Notes: generated by a model not told the origin, from the sequence alone. A stretch of 64,000 bases of DNA from Merdibacter sp965119685 (GCA_965119685.1 OZ221971.1:620001-684000); one strand, 5' to 3'; shown: positions 37,685 through 46,334, counted from the stretch's first letter. Program-made: numbers and translations.

Positions 37685-37865
37685 CGTATCACGAACGTGC
37701 GGGTGTCAGCGAGTCGTTCCCTCTGGCGCCTGCACTTATTTTTCGTATGTGAAAACCAGAGATTAAATATCAACCGTTGAAAGAGGGGAATGCGATGGGC
37801 ATTGCGATGATCTTGACCGTTTCTTATGCGGAGTGCAGAGGTTCGACGTTTTGTGGCTGCGTGAT

Positions 37866-38125
37866 GGGGGCGCAAAGGGAGGAAAAGCGCGGGAGGGGAA
37901 AGGGAAAGCGTGTTTTCCTCATTGGATGAGGATGCGTTGTACCTATTCTTGAACGCTTTCCCTGCTTTGAAAAGCGTGCTGTTCGTTAGCATTGAGGGGG
38001 CGCAAAGGAAAGAAAACGCGGAGGGAGAAAGGGAAACCGTGTTTTTCCTCATTGTATGATGATGCGCCGTACCTATTCTTGAACGCCTTCTCCGCTTTGA
38101 AAAGCGCGCTGTATGTTGGCAATGT
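37866..38125. repeat. Tandem repeat, two copies of 130 bp
   Basis: Copy 1 is 37866-37995 and copy 2 is 37996-38125, with no net indel. Shared landmarks spaced exactly 130 apart: GGGGGCGCAAAGG (37866/37996), TTTTTCCTCATTG (about 37914/38044), ACCTATTCTTGAACGC (37941/38071) and TTTGAAAAGCG (37966/38096). In copy 1, AGGGAAAGCG can pair with CGCTTTCCCT. No protein is encoded with confidence in 37685-38213. Confidence 0.85.
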
Positions 38126-38213
38126 TGCAAAATTGGTAGGGAAGTGTTAGAGACATCTATGGCATGGCGAAAAAATGCGAGGTAAACTGGCAATCATAAA
38201 AGGAGGGATGTGC

Positions 38214-38936
38214 GTGCGCAGAGGAAGACGCAGAGTTATTTGGCGCCGTGTATGTCTGTTAGCGGGGATCTGCTTATTGGGATTGTTTTTGTTGACACGC
38301 TTGTTTTGCCAAGCGCGCATGCCGGCCGATATTCCGCAAGCGCTGTTGCAGGCGGCGCAGGAAAATGAGGAGCTGGAGGCGTTTGCACGGGGCTATCCCG
38401 ATGGCAAGGAGAATGACTTTCAGGGGATTCCGCAGGAATATCGAGAGGGAGAGGTGCCGCTCTATCTGCAATGGGATGCGCGCTGGGGCTATACGTGGTA
38501 TGGCGATACGTATTTGGGGCTCAGCGGCTGCGCGCCTACGGTCGTATCCATGGCAGCCTCTTATCTGCTGAATGATGGGACGCTCACTCCTAACGCCATC
38601 GCCCGCTATGCCCAGCACCGCGGCGACTATGTGGAAGGCGTCGGCAGCAGCTGGTCGCTGATCGAGGAGGGGATGGCACAGTTAGGAATTGAGGTGCACC
38701 CTGGCGTGAATGAGGAAGAGGAAATGGCGCAGGTCATTATGCAGGGCGGTCTGATTTTGTGCTCGGTGGGTCCCGGCGATTTCACCAAAAGCGGTCATTT
38801 TATCCTGCTTTGCGGCTATGACCCTGCTCGCGGCTTTCTCGTGCACGATCCCAACAGCGCTTCACGCTCAAATAGAGCTTACTCTTTTGAAAGGCTGCAG
38901 CCGCAGATTGTGCAGCTGTGGTTTGCTTATCGCTGA
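38214..38936 (+). CDS. C39-like (papain-fold) secreted or membrane-anchored cysteine peptidase
   Basis: 240 residues. A basic N-terminus and one TM segment (about 11-28) form a signal anchor. The peptidase domain starts near residue 88 with YLQWDARWGY. Catalytic Cys is in GLSGCAPTVVSMAA, His in SGHFILLCGYD, and the Asp/Asn in LVHDPNS. This is the Peptidase_C39_2 type. I chose GTG 38214 because AAAGGAGG is seven bases upstream; the ATG at 38208 is only one base from it. It acts outside the membrane; substrate unknown. Confidence 0.82.
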   Translation: MRRGRRRVIWRRVCLLAGICLLGLFLLTRLFCQARMPADIPQALLQAAQENEELEAFARGYPDGKENDFQGIPQEYREGEVPLYLQWDARWGYTWYGDTYLGLSGCAPTVVSMAASYLLNDGTLTPNAIARYAQHRGDYVEGVGSSWSLIEEGMAQLGIEVHPGVNEEEEMAQVIMQGGLILCSVGPGDFTKSGHFILLCGYDPARGFLVHDPNSASRSNRAYSFERLQPQIVQLWFAYR

Positions 38937-39074
38937 GAAAAAAGCGAAAATTAACCGGAAAAATGTCCCCGAAAGGATGAAAACGCTTACGGAAAAGAGG
39001 AGGAAAGAACAGATTGCCCGTATGCAGACGCCGTTTGCCAAGCTCGAAAAAAGTCTTTAAATAAAAGCAAATTT

Positions 39075-39098
39075 AGCCTTGCATAAAGGCTTTTCTTC
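39075..39098 (+). terminator. Terminator before the S10 operon
   Basis: AGCCTT (39075-39080), loop GCATA, AAGGCT (39086-39091), then TTTCTTCT. It overlaps the predicted S10 promoter -35. Confidence 0.65.
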
Positions 39099-39107
39099 TG
39101 TTACAAT
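39079..39107 (+). promoter_or_regulatory. S10 operon promoter
   Basis: TTGCAT (39079-39084), 17-base spacer, and an extended -10 TGT-TACAAT (39102-39107). It drives the whole ribosomal cluster, starting about 115 bases upstream of rpsJ. Confidence 0.65.
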
Positions 39108-39142
39108 AATACAGCGACCGCGAGGACGTGCGAGGTTGCCGA

Positions 39143-39174
39143 CCCACTGAAAAGCGTTGTCATGAAGAGGTGGG
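39143..39174 (+). promoter_or_regulatory. S10 leader hairpin
   Basis: CCCAC (39143-39147) pairs with GTGGG (39170-39174), with possible extension by flanking CCG/CGG. In other bacteria the S10 leader binds L4 to regulate the operon; whether this hairpin does so is inference. Confidence 0.4.
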
Positions 39175-39229
39175 CGGGGAATTCGCATCGAGCGAGTCTA
39201 TCAGGAATAGACGAAAGGAGATTTCATTC

Positions 39230-39541
39230 ATGGCAAAAAACAGCGTAAGAATTCGTTTAAAGGCTTACGAGCACAGAATCTTGGACGCATCCGCAGAAAA
39301 GATCGTGCAGGCGGCACAGGCGCACGGTGCTAAGAAGATTGTTGGACCGGTACCACTTCCAACTGAAAAGCAGGTTGTAACGATCCTGCGTGCGGTACAC
39401 AAGTATAAGGATTCTCGTGAACAGTTCGAGGTCAGAACTCACAAGCGTTTAATTGAGATCGTCGGACCGAGCGCAGAGACCATCGACTCTTTGAGCCGTC
39501 TGGAGCTGCCAAGCGGTGTGGACATCGAAATTAAGCTTTAA
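39230..39541 (+). CDS. rpsJ: 30S ribosomal protein S10
   Basis: 103 residues from ATG 39230 with AAAGGAG. IRLKAYEHRILDASAEKIV and GPVPLPTEKQVVTILRAVHKYKDSREQFEVRTHKR are S10 signatures (shown in parts: GPVPLPTEK, FEVRTHKR). First gene of the S10 operon. It also serves in NusB/NusE antitermination, matching the boxA in the rrn leader. Confidence 0.97.
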   Translation: MAKNSVRIRLKAYEHRILDASAEKIVQAAQAHGAKKIVGPVPLPTEKQVVTILRAVHKYKDSREQFEVRTHKRLIEIVGPSAETIDSLSRLELPSGVDIEIKL

Positions 39542-39555
39542 TGGAGGTGCACAGC

Positions 39556-40245
39556 ATGAAAGGTATTTTAGGACGCAAGTTGGGAATGACGCAGGTCTTC
39601 ACAGAAGAAGGCGTGATGATCCCGGTAACAGTAGTAGAGGCAGCGCCGAACATCGTGCTGCAGAAGAAGACGGTGGAGAACGACGGCTATGAAGCGGTTC
39701 AGCTGGGCTTCGAGGACGTAAAGGAAAGACGTGCGACAAAGGCAAACGTCGGACATGCCAAGAAGGCGAACACGGCGCCTAAGCGTTTTGTCAGAGAGAT
39801 TCGCGACTGCGAGTTGGATGTGAACGTCGGCGATGAGGTGAAGGTAGACATCTTCGCAGCCGGTGAGTGTGTTGATGTCATCGGCACGAGCAAGGGTAAG
39901 GGCTACAACGGTACGATCGTGCGCAACAATGCACATCAGGGACCTAAGAGCCACGGTGGTTCCAAGAACATCCGTCACATCGGTTCCTTGGCTACCAACG
40001 GTATCACTTCCCGTCAGGGACGCATCCTGAAAGGTACGATCATGGCCGGTCAGGAAGGCGGATACCGCACGACGAATCAAAACCTGACGGTCATCAAGGT
40101 GGATGTGGAGAACAACTACCTGCTGATCAAGGGAAATGTGCCGGGACCGAAGCGCGGCATGGTGATGGTGCGCACTGCTAAATGTTCCAAGGGAAACAAG
40201 GCTCCGGTCACTTTAGTAAACTACACAAAAGCAGAGGAGGAATAA
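39556..40245 (+). CDS. rplC: 50S ribosomal protein L3
   Basis: 229 residues from ATG 39556 (MKGILGRKLGMTQVF), GGAGG eight bases upstream; an in-frame ATG at 39541 lies before the Shine-Dalgarno. GPKSHGGSKNIRHIGS is the conserved loop that includes the region reaching the peptidyl-transferase centre. Slightly longer than E. coli L3. Confidence 0.97.
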   Translation: MKGILGRKLGMTQVFTEEGVMIPVTVVEAAPNIVLQKKTVENDGYEAVQLGFEDVKERRATKANVGHAKKANTAPKRFVREIRDCELDVNVGDEVKVDIFAAGECVDVIGTSKGKGYNGTIVRNNAHQGPKSHGGSKNIRHIGSLATNGITSRQGRILKGTIMAGQEGGYRTTNQNLTVIKVDVENNYLLIKGNVPGPKRGMVMVRTAKCSKGNKAPVTLVNYTKAEEE

Positions 40246-40248
40246 CAG

Positions 40249-40878
40249 ATGCCTAAGATGGACGTAATCAACCAAGAGGGTAAGGTCGTAGGCTCGATTG
40301 AGCTGAAAGACGAAATTTTTGGTATCGAACCAAATCAGCAGTGTATGTACGACGCAATCGTTATGCAGTTAGCGAGTCGTCGTCAGGGAACGCATTGCAC
40401 AAAGGGGCGCAGCGAGGTCAGCGGCGGCGGACGCAAGCCGTATCGCCAGAAGGGCACCGGACGCGCTCGTCAGGGCAGCATCCGCGCTGCACAGTGGAGA
40501 GGCGGAGGAACCGTATTCGGACCAAAGCCGCGTAACTATGGCTACCGCTTAAACCGCAAGGTTCGCCGTTTGGCGCTGAAGAGCGTGCTGAGCGAGAAGG
40601 TAAACGAGAATGCGATGAGCGTTTTGGATCAGTTTGCCATCGAAGCACCGAAAACAAAGACATTCAACCAGATTTTGGCGGCGATCAACGCACCGAAGAA
40701 AACGCTGTTCGTGGTTTCTGAAAAAGAGGATTACACCAACGCGATGCTCTCTATGCGCAACATCCCGACGATGATGATGCTGAGCGCAGAGCGCATTAAC
40801 GTATTCGACATCATGAACGCCAATCAGGTCGTCTTCACACAGGCTGCCGTCAAGGATGTTGAGGAGGCATTAGGATAA
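40249..40878 (+). CDS. rplD: 50S ribosomal protein L4
   Basis: 209 residues. The exit-tunnel loop is visible (KPYRQKGTGRARQGS, RGGGTVFGPKPR). L4 lines the tunnel constriction and is the classical regulator of the S10 operon. Starts three bases after rplC and its stop overlaps the rplW ATG by one base (TAATG). Confidence 0.97.
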   Translation: MPKMDVINQEGKVVGSIELKDEIFGIEPNQQCMYDAIVMQLASRRQGTHCTKGRSEVSGGGRKPYRQKGTGRARQGSIRAAQWRGGGTVFGPKPRNYGYRLNRKVRRLALKSVLSEKVNENAMSVLDQFAIEAPKTKTFNQILAAINAPKKTLFVVSEKEDYTNAMLSMRNIPTMMMLSAERINVFDIMNANQVVFTQAAVKDVEEALG

Positions 40879-41177
40879 TGAACAATTACAGAGATATTAT
40901 CATCCGCCCAATCATCACGGAAAAGACGATGCGTTACATGGATGCGGATAACAAAATCACATTTGAGGTTGCTAAGGGAACCAACAAGGTGCAGATCGCA
41001 CAGGCGGTTGAGAGCATCTTCGGCGTTGACGTAGAGAAGGTCAACGTCATCAACGTAAAGCCGAAGACGAAGCGCGTCGGACGCTACGTGGGCAAGACGA
41101 AGGCCGTCCGCAAGGCGATCGTAAAGATCAAGGCCGGACAGCAGATCGATCTGTTTGGTGAAGGAAACGAAAACTAA
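40878..41177 (+). CDS. rplW: 50S ribosomal protein L23
   Basis: 99 residues. RDIIIRPIITEKTM at the start and VNVKPK-type loop (INVKPKTKRVGRYVG) are typical. It sits at the tunnel exit and docks trigger factor and SRP. Coupled to rplD. Confidence 0.97.
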   Translation: MNNYRDIIIRPIITEKTMRYMDADNKITFEVAKGTNKVQIAQAVESIFGVDVEKVNVINVKPKTKRVGRYVGKTKAVRKAIVKIKAGQQIDLFGEGNEN

Positions 41178-41180
41178 ACA

Positions 41181-41205
41181 TCAGGAAGACCGCGCTATTT
41201 CCTGA
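41181..41205 (+). other. Intra-operon hairpin between rplW and rplB
   Basis: TCAGGAA (41181-41187) and TTCCTGA (41199-41205) with an 11-base loop and no T-run. This is the widest gap (56 bases) in the S10 part of the cluster. It may act in mRNA processing or stability. Confidence 0.45.
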
Positions 41206-41233
41206 ATAAATATGCGTAAGGAGGAAAAGGTTC

Positions 41234-42067
41234 ATGCCTATTAAGAAGTATAAGCCGACGACGCCGGGGCGCCGCGGCATGTCGTCTCTGACATTTGAGG
41301 AGATCACGACAAATAAACCGGAAAAATCACTGATCGTTCCGCTTAAGAGCAAGGGCGGAAGAAACAACAACGGACGTATCACCACCCGTCATCAGGGCGG
41401 CGGTCATAAGCGTAACTACCGCTTGATCGACTTCAAGCGCAACAAGGATGGCATTCCGGCAAAGGTTGCGACGATCGAGTACGATCCAAACCGCTCCGCA
41501 AATATCGCGCTGCTCAACTATGCAGACGGTGAAAAGCGCTACATTCTGGCGCCGAAGGGTTTAACCGTCGGAATGAGCGTCGTATCCGGCAAGGATGCCG
41601 ACATCAAGATCGGTAACTGCCTGGAGATGAAGGATATGCCGGAAGGTACCTTCATCCACAACGTAGAGCTCAAGCCGGGCAAGGGCGGCCAGCTGGCACG
41701 CTCCGCAGGCTGCTCCGCGCAGATTCTCGGTATCGAGGAAAAATATGTGACAGTTCGTCTGTCCTCCGGCGAGGTTCGCCGCATCCTGTCTAACTGCCGC
41801 GCAACCATCGGCGTTGTCGGCAACGAGGACCACAGCTTAGTCAACATCGGTAAGGCCGGACGCAACCGCTGGAAAGGCATCCGCCCGACGGTACGCGGTT
41901 CTGTCATGAACCCTAACGATCACCCGCACGGCGGTGGTGAGGGACGTACGCCGATCGGACGTAAGTCACCGATGACGCCATGGGGCAAGAAAGCGATGGG
42001 CGTGAAGACGCGTAAGACGAAGAAAGCCAGCGATAAGCTGATCGTTCGCCGTCGTAATGGCAAGTAG
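41234..42067 (+). CDS. rplB: 50S ribosomal protein L2
   Basis: 277 residues. KPTTPGRRGMSSL, TTRHQGGGHKRNYR and the essential HPHGGGEGRTPIGRK block near the C-terminus (including the key His) are all present. Needed for peptidyl transfer and subunit joining. AAGGAGG upstream. Confidence 0.98.
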   Translation: MPIKKYKPTTPGRRGMSSLTFEEITTNKPEKSLIVPLKSKGGRNNNGRITTRHQGGGHKRNYRLIDFKRNKDGIPAKVATIEYDPNRSANIALLNYADGEKRYILAPKGLTVGMSVVSGKDADIKIGNCLEMKDMPEGTFIHNVELKPGKGGQLARSAGCSAQILGIEEKYVTVRLSSGEVRRILSNCRATIGVVGNEDHSLVNIGKAGRNRWKGIRPTVRGSVMNPNDHPHGGGEGRTPIGRKSPMTPWGKKAMGVKTRKTKKASDKLIVRRRNGK

Positions 42068-42087
42068 GCAAAGGAGGATATGAGAAT

Positions 42088-42366
42088 ATGAGCCGTAGTT
42101 TGAAAAAGGGCCCGTTCTGTGACGACCACTTGATGAAAAAGGTGGAAGCGCTGAACGCTGCAAATAAAAAAGAAGTAATCAAGACTTGGTCACGCCGTTC
42201 AACTATTTTTCCGCAGTTTGTCGAGCATACGTTTGCCGTTTACAACGGAAAAGAGCACATCCCGGTCTATGTGACTGAAGATATGGTCGGACACAAGCTG
42301 GGTGAGTTCGTCCCGACCCGCAAATATGCGGGTCATGGCGCCGACGATAAGAAAGCGAAACGATAG
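42088..42366 (+). CDS. rpsS: 30S ribosomal protein S19
   Basis: 92 residues. MSRSLKKGPFCDDHLMKKV and GHKLGEFVPTRKYAGHG are diagnostic. It binds the head of 16S rRNA next to S13. AAAGGAGG upstream; 20 bases after rplB. Confidence 0.98.
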   Translation: MSRSLKKGPFCDDHLMKKVEALNAANKKEVIKTWSRRSTIFPQFVEHTFAVYNGKEHIPVYVTEDMVGHKLGEFVPTRKYAGHGADDKKAKR

Positions 42367-42377
42367 GAGGGTACATC

Positions 42378-42713
42378 ATGGAAGTAAGAGCAACTGCAAA
42401 AACGCTGCGCATCCCGCCTAGAAAAGCGCGTCTTGTCTTAGACCTGATCCGCGGGAAGGATGTCGAAGAAGCGAGTGCTATCTGCAAGTTCACCCCGAAC
42501 GCAGCCGCCGAGGCAGTGGGAAAGGTGCTGAAGTCTGCAATCGCAAACGCTGTAAACAATAACGATATGGATGAAACAAAGCTGTACGTCAAGGCCTGCT
42601 ATGCAGACGAGGGCGTAACGCTGAAGCGCTTCATGCCGCGTGCAAAGGGATCGGCAAGTGCGATCCACAAACGTACCAGCCACATTACGGTAGTGGTTGA
42701 CGAACGTGATTAA
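42378..42713 (+). CDS. rplV: 50S ribosomal protein L22
   Basis: 111 residues. PPRKARLVLDLIRGKDVEEA and the tunnel hairpin LKRFMPRAKGSASAIHKRTS are conserved. This hairpin faces macrolide-binding sites in the exit tunnel. Wild-type length. Confidence 0.97.
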   Translation: MEVRATAKTLRIPPRKARLVLDLIRGKDVEEASAICKFTPNAAAEAVGKVLKSAIANAVNNNDMDETKLYVKACYADEGVTLKRFMPRAKGSASAIHKRTSHITVVVDERD

Positions 42714-42724
42714 GGAGGTAGTTC

Positions 42725-43501
42725 ATGGGACAGAAAGTTAGCCCGATCGGATTCCGCGTTGGCGTTATTCGCGACTGGGAGTCAAGATGGTATGCAGACA
42801 AGGATTATGCCGATCTGCTGTTAGAGGATATTAAGATTCGTGAATTTTTGATGAAGGAATGCAAGCATGCTTCTGTATCAAGAGTTGAAATCGAGCGTTC
42901 CAAGAACCGTGTGACAATCATGATTCGCACCGCTCGTCCGGGTGTCGTCATCGGCACCAACGGGGAGAACATCGAATCCCTGAAGAAGAAGCTGGAGAAG
43001 ATGACGGCTAAGCACGTTTACTTAAACGTTGTCGAGATCGCCAATCCGGATCTGGACGCACGTCTGGTCGCAAGAAGCATCGCCGATCAGCTGGAGCAGC
43101 GCGCTTCTTTCCGTACAGCGCAGAAGAAGGCAATCCAGCGCACGATGCGCGCCGGCGCAAAGGGAATCAAAACCGCTGTTTCCGGACGCTTGGGCGGTGC
43201 GGATATCGCACGTACCGAGGGTTACAGCGAGGGTGTCGTTCCGCTGCACACGCTGCGTGCGGACATCGACTACGCATGGGAAGAGGCAGCGACGACTTAT
43301 GGCCGTCTCGGCGTAAAGGTCTGGATCTGCCGCGGCGAAGTATTGCCGGGTGAGATGGTGAAGGAGCCGGAAGCGCCGAAGAACGCACCGGATCGCCGTC
43401 GCCGCAACAACCGCCGTCCGCGCCCAAATCGCGGTGGTGCAAACCAGAAAGCAGAAGTAAAGGCGGAAGCAAAGAGTGAAGCTCCTGCTGAAAATGCTTA
43501 A
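42725..43501 (+). CDS. rpsC: 30S ribosomal protein S3
   Basis: 258 residues. MGQKVSPIGFRVGVIRDWES, the KH motif PGVVIGTNGENIE and the C-terminal GVKVWICRGEVLPGEM are typical. The tail beyond residue 215 is unusually rich in Arg, Asn, Ala and Glu (RRRNNRRPRPNRGG), a lineage-specific extension. Acts in mRNA entry. Confidence 0.97.
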   Translation: MGQKVSPIGFRVGVIRDWESRWYADKDYADLLLEDIKIREFLMKECKHASVSRVEIERSKNRVTIMIRTARPGVVIGTNGENIESLKKKLEKMTAKHVYLNVVEIANPDLDARLVARSIADQLEQRASFRTAQKKAIQRTMRAGAKGIKTAVSGRLGGADIARTEGYSEGVVPLHTLRADIDYAWEEAATTYGRLGVKVWICRGEVLPGEMVKEPEAPKNAPDRRRRNNRRPRPNRGGANQKAEVKAEAKSEAPAENA

Positions 43502-43515
43502 GGAGGGTACGAAAC

Positions 43516-43932
43516 ATGTTAATGCCTAAGAGAACAAAATACAGACGTCCGCATCGTCTGAGCTACGAGGGACGTTCCAAAGCAGGTCGCGAGGTCAACT
43601 TCGGTGAGTTCGGCTTAGTCGCAGAGAGCGGCAACTATGTGTCGAACCGTCAGATCGAGGCTGCCCGTATCGCGATGACGCGTTATATGAAGCGTGGCGG
43701 ACAGGTTTGGATCCGCATCTTCCCGCACTTGGCTCGTACCAAGAAGCCGTTGGAAGTACGTATGGGTTCCGGTAAGGGTGCTCCGGAAGGATGGGTAGCC
43801 GTTGTAAAGCCGGGCCGCGTGATGTTTGAAATCGGCGGTGTCAGCGAGGAGATCGCCCGCGAAGCATTCCGTCTGGCCAGCCACAAGCTGCCGGTAAAGT
43901 GCAAATTTGTTAAAAAAGGAGAGGTAGAGTAA
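43516..43932 (+). CDS. rplP: 50S ribosomal protein L16
   Basis: 138 residues. MLMPKRTKYRRPHRLSYEG is the standard start, so ATG 43516 is preferred over the in-frame ATG at 43522. RMGSGKGAPEGWVAVVKPG is the conserved loop near the A-site tRNA. AAGGAGG upstream. Confidence 0.97.
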   Translation: MLMPKRTKYRRPHRLSYEGRSKAGREVNFGEFGLVAESGNYVSNRQIEAARIAMTRYMKRGGQVWIRIFPHLARTKKPLEVRMGSGKGAPEGWVAVVKPGRVMFEIGGVSEEIAREAFRLASHKLPVKCKFVKKGEVE

Positions 43933-44135
43933 TGATGACGGCGAAAGAGATCAGAGAAAAAAGCAATACCGAATTACTGCAAGAGATCGAAACGCTTAAA
44001 GACGAACTCTTTAATCTTCGCTTCCAGCAGGCTACCGGGCAGTTGGAGAACACCGCTCGCATGAGAACCGTGAAGAAGACGATTGCCCGCATTAAGACAA
44101 TCATGCACGAGCGCGAGCTGGGTGCTCAGGAATAA
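43932..44135 (+). CDS. rpmC: 50S ribosomal protein L29
   Basis: 67 residues, two helices: EIREKSNTELLQEIETLKDE and LFNLRFQQATGQLENTARMR. Overlaps the L16 stop by one base (TAATG). Located at the tunnel exit. Confidence 0.96.
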   Translation: MMTAKEIREKSNTELLQEIETLKDELFNLRFQQATGQLENTARMRTVKKTIARIKTIMHERELGAQE

Positions 44136-44151
44136 GGAGGTCAGATAAGCG

Positions 44152-44409
44152 ATGGAAAGATCGAATCGTAAGGTATATCGTGGTGTAGTCGTATCTGACA
44201 AGATGGACAAGACGATCACCGTGAGAATTGATACTAAGAAGACGCATCCGCTGTATGGAAAGCGTGTGAAATACTCGAAGAAGTTCAAAGCACATGATGA
44301 GAACAATGAGGCTAGAATCGGAGATAAGGTAGTAATCATGGAAACTCGCCCGCTGTCTGCTACCAAGCGTTTCCGTCTGGTTGAAATTGCTGAAAAAGCA
44401 GTGAAGTAG
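44152..44409 (+). CDS. rpsQ: 30S ribosomal protein S17
   Basis: 85 residues. RKVYRGVVVSDKMDKTITV and the later GDKVVIMETRPLSATKRFRL are S17 signatures of the OB fold. AAGGAGG upstream; early assembly protein of the 30S body. Confidence 0.97.
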   Translation: MERSNRKVYRGVVVSDKMDKTITVRIDTKKTHPLYGKRVKYSKKFKAHDENNEARIGDKVVIMETRPLSATKRFRLVEIAEKAVK

Positions 44410-44429
44410 GACGCTGGGAGGTTAAGCTC

Positions 44430-44798
44430 ATGATTCAGAATGAAAGCAGATTGCGCGTCGCTGACAACACCGGAGCGAAAGAGGTTTTGGTCATCCGTTG
44501 TCTGGGCGGCAGCGTTCGTAAATTTTCAAACATCGGCGATATCGTCGTATGCACGGTTAAGCAGGCAACTCCGGGCGGAACTGTGAAGAAGGGCGATGTC
44601 GTAAAGGGTGTCATCGTGCGCACGAAGCGGGGAATCCGCCGTGAGAACGGTACGTACATCCGTTTTGACGACAATGCAGTCGTATTGATCAAAGATGATA
44701 AGACGCCGCGCGGAACGCGTATCTTCGGTCCGGTGGCTCGTGAACTGCGTGACAAAGACTTCATGAAGATCGTGTCTTTGGCACCGGAAGTACTGTAA
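44430..44798 (+). CDS. rplN: 50S ribosomal protein L14
   Basis: 122 residues, exact family length. MIQNESRLRVADNTGAKEV and RGTRIFGPVARELRDKDFMK are diagnostic. Forms intersubunit bridges and binds silencing factor RsfS. Confidence 0.98.
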   Translation: MIQNESRLRVADNTGAKEVLVIRCLGGSVRKFSNIGDIVVCTVKQATPGGTVKKGDVVKGVIVRTKRGIRRENGTYIRFDDNAVVLIKDDKTPRGTRIFGPVARELRDKDFMKIVSLAPEVL

Positions 44799-44811
44799 GG
44801 AGGTGTCGCAC

Positions 44812-45144
44812 ATGAAAATCAAAAAAGGCGATAAGGTACAGGTCATTACAGGTACTTACAAGGATACGGTCGGTGAGGTATTGGCCTGCTTCCCGAAGGA
44901 AGACCGCATCATTGTGGAAGGCGTCAATGTCGTAAAGAAGCATATGAAGCCGACTCAGGAGAACCCGGATGGCGGCATTGTTGAGAAAGAAGCGAAGATC
45001 CACGTTTCCAACGTCATGATCTATGACGAGAAGGCAAAGAAGGCCGGACGTGTCGGCTACAAGTTTGAAACCGACAAGAAGGGCAACACAGAGAAGGTGC
45101 GCGTCAACAAGAAAACCGGCGCTGTCATCAAGGGAAAGAAATAG
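44812..45144 (+). CDS. rplX: 50S ribosomal protein L24
   Basis: 110 residues from ATG 44812 (MKIKKGDKVQVITGTYKD), eight bases after GGAGG; the in-frame ATG at 44803 lies within that site. The KOW motif and VNVVKKHMKPTQENPDGGI are conserved. Early 50S assembly. Confidence 0.96.
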   Translation: MKIKKGDKVQVITGTYKDTVGEVLACFPKEDRIIVEGVNVVKKHMKPTQENPDGGIVEKEAKIHVSNVMIYDEKAKKAGRVGYKFETDKKGNTEKVRVNKKTGAVIKGKK

Positions 45145-45157
45145 GAGGGTTTGAACG

Positions 45158-45697
45158 ATGAACCGTCTCAATCAGAAATATAAAGAAACAGTCGTTCCGG
45201 CACTGATGAAGCAGTTTCAGTACAAGTCAGTGATGGAAGTCCCGCATATTGACAAGGTTGTCATCAACATCGGTGTCGGCGATGCGATCGCCAACTCCAA
45301 GGCGCTGGATGACGCTGTGGCAGAATTGGCCGCTATTACCGGACAGGCGCCGGTGATCACCAAGGCGAAGAAGTCCATCGCAAACTTCAAGGTGCGTGAG
45401 GGAATGCCGATCGGCTGCAAGGTAACGCTGCGCCGCGAGAAGATGTATGACTTCTTAGACAAGCTCATGAACATCTCGCTGCCGCGCGTGCGTGACTTCC
45501 GCGGTGTTTCGGACACTTCCTTCGACGGCCGCGGCAACTACACGTTGGGCATCAAGGAACAGATCATCTTCCCGGAGATCGACTATGATAAGATCAACAA
45601 GGTACGCGGTATGGACGTGGTAATCGTCACGACTGCCAAGACCAACGAAGAGGCAAAGGCGTTGTTGTCCGAGATGGGCATGCCTTTCAAGAAATAA
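45158..45697 (+). CDS. rplE: 50S ribosomal protein L5
   Basis: 179 residues. VPHIDKVVINIGVGDA, KARKSIA-type block (KAKKSIANFKVREGMPIGCK) and LPRVRDFRG are typical. Binds 5S rRNA in the central protuberance. Confidence 0.97.
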   Translation: MNRLNQKYKETVVPALMKQFQYKSVMEVPHIDKVVINIGVGDAIANSKALDDAVAELAAITGQAPVITKAKKSIANFKVREGMPIGCKVTLRREKMYDFLDKLMNISLPRVRDFRGVSDTSFDGRGNYTLGIKEQIIFPEIDYDKINKVRGMDVVIVTTAKTNEEAKALLSEMGMPFKK

Positions 45698-45712
45698 GGA
45701 GGACAATAAGAT

Positions 45713-45898
45713 ATGGCAAAAAAAGCAATGATCAATAAGCAGCAGCGTCCTCAGAAGTTTAAGGTACGCGAGTACACACGCTGCGAGCGCTGTGGTCGTC
45801 CTCACTCAGTTTTGCGTAAATACAAACTGTGCCGTATTTGCTTCAGAGAACTGGCTTACAAGGGCCAGATCCCGGGAGTAAAAAAGGCCAGCTGGTAA
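45713..45898 (+). CDS. rpsN: 30S ribosomal protein S14, zinc-binding type Z
   Basis: 61 residues with a zinc ribbon CERC-x12-CRIC, so this is the short zinc (C+) form, not the long zinc-free form. MAKKAMINKQQRPQKFKVRE at the start is typical. No zinc-independent paralogue is in the window. Confidence 0.97.
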   Translation: MAKKAMINKQQRPQKFKVREYTRCERCGRPHSVLRKYKLCRICFRELAYKGQIPGVKKASW

Positions 45899-45919
45899 GT
45901 TTAAAGGAGGAATACAGTC

Positions 45920-46315
45920 ATGATTATGACAGATCCAATCGCGGACATGCTGACAAGAATCCGTAACGGGCTGCAGGCTCGTCATGAAACGGTTTCCATG
46001 CCTGCAAGCAAGGAAAAAACGGAAATTGCCAAGATCCTGAAGAACGAGGGATTTATCACAGATTACGCTGTTGAGGGCGATGTGAAGAAAACGATGACGA
46101 TTACGCTGAAGTACGGACCGAACAAGGAAAAGGTCATCAACGGGCTGAAGCGCATCTCAAAGCCGGGACTTCGCGTATACGCAAAGGTGGAGAACATGCC
46201 GCGCGTATTGAACGGTCTGGGCATTGCGATCATCTCTACTTCTCATGGTCTGATGACAGATAAGGAAGCAAAAGCAAAGCGCGTGGGCGGCGAAGTAGTC
46301 GCTTACGTGTGGTAA
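45920..46315 (+). CDS. rpsH: 30S ribosomal protein S8
   Basis: 131 residues. DPIADMLTRIRNG at the start and the C-terminal ISTSHGLMTDKEAKAKRVGG are diagnostic. GGAGG nine bases before ATG 45920; an in-frame ATG at 45926 is possible. S8 regulates the spc operon in other bacteria. Confidence 0.97.
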   Translation: MIMTDPIADMLTRIRNGLQARHETVSMPASKEKTEIAKILKNEGFITDYAVEGDVKKTMTITLKYGPNKEKVINGLKRISKPGLRVYAKVENMPRVLNGLGIAIISTSHGLMTDKEAKAKRVGGEVVAYVW

Positions 46316-46334
46316 ACAGCGGAGGTAAGAAAGA

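Noticed and set aside
37588..38193. 201-residue minus-strand frame over the tandem repeat
   Set aside because: Low-complexity Arg/Ser-rich reading with no ribosome site; it only reflects the repeat.
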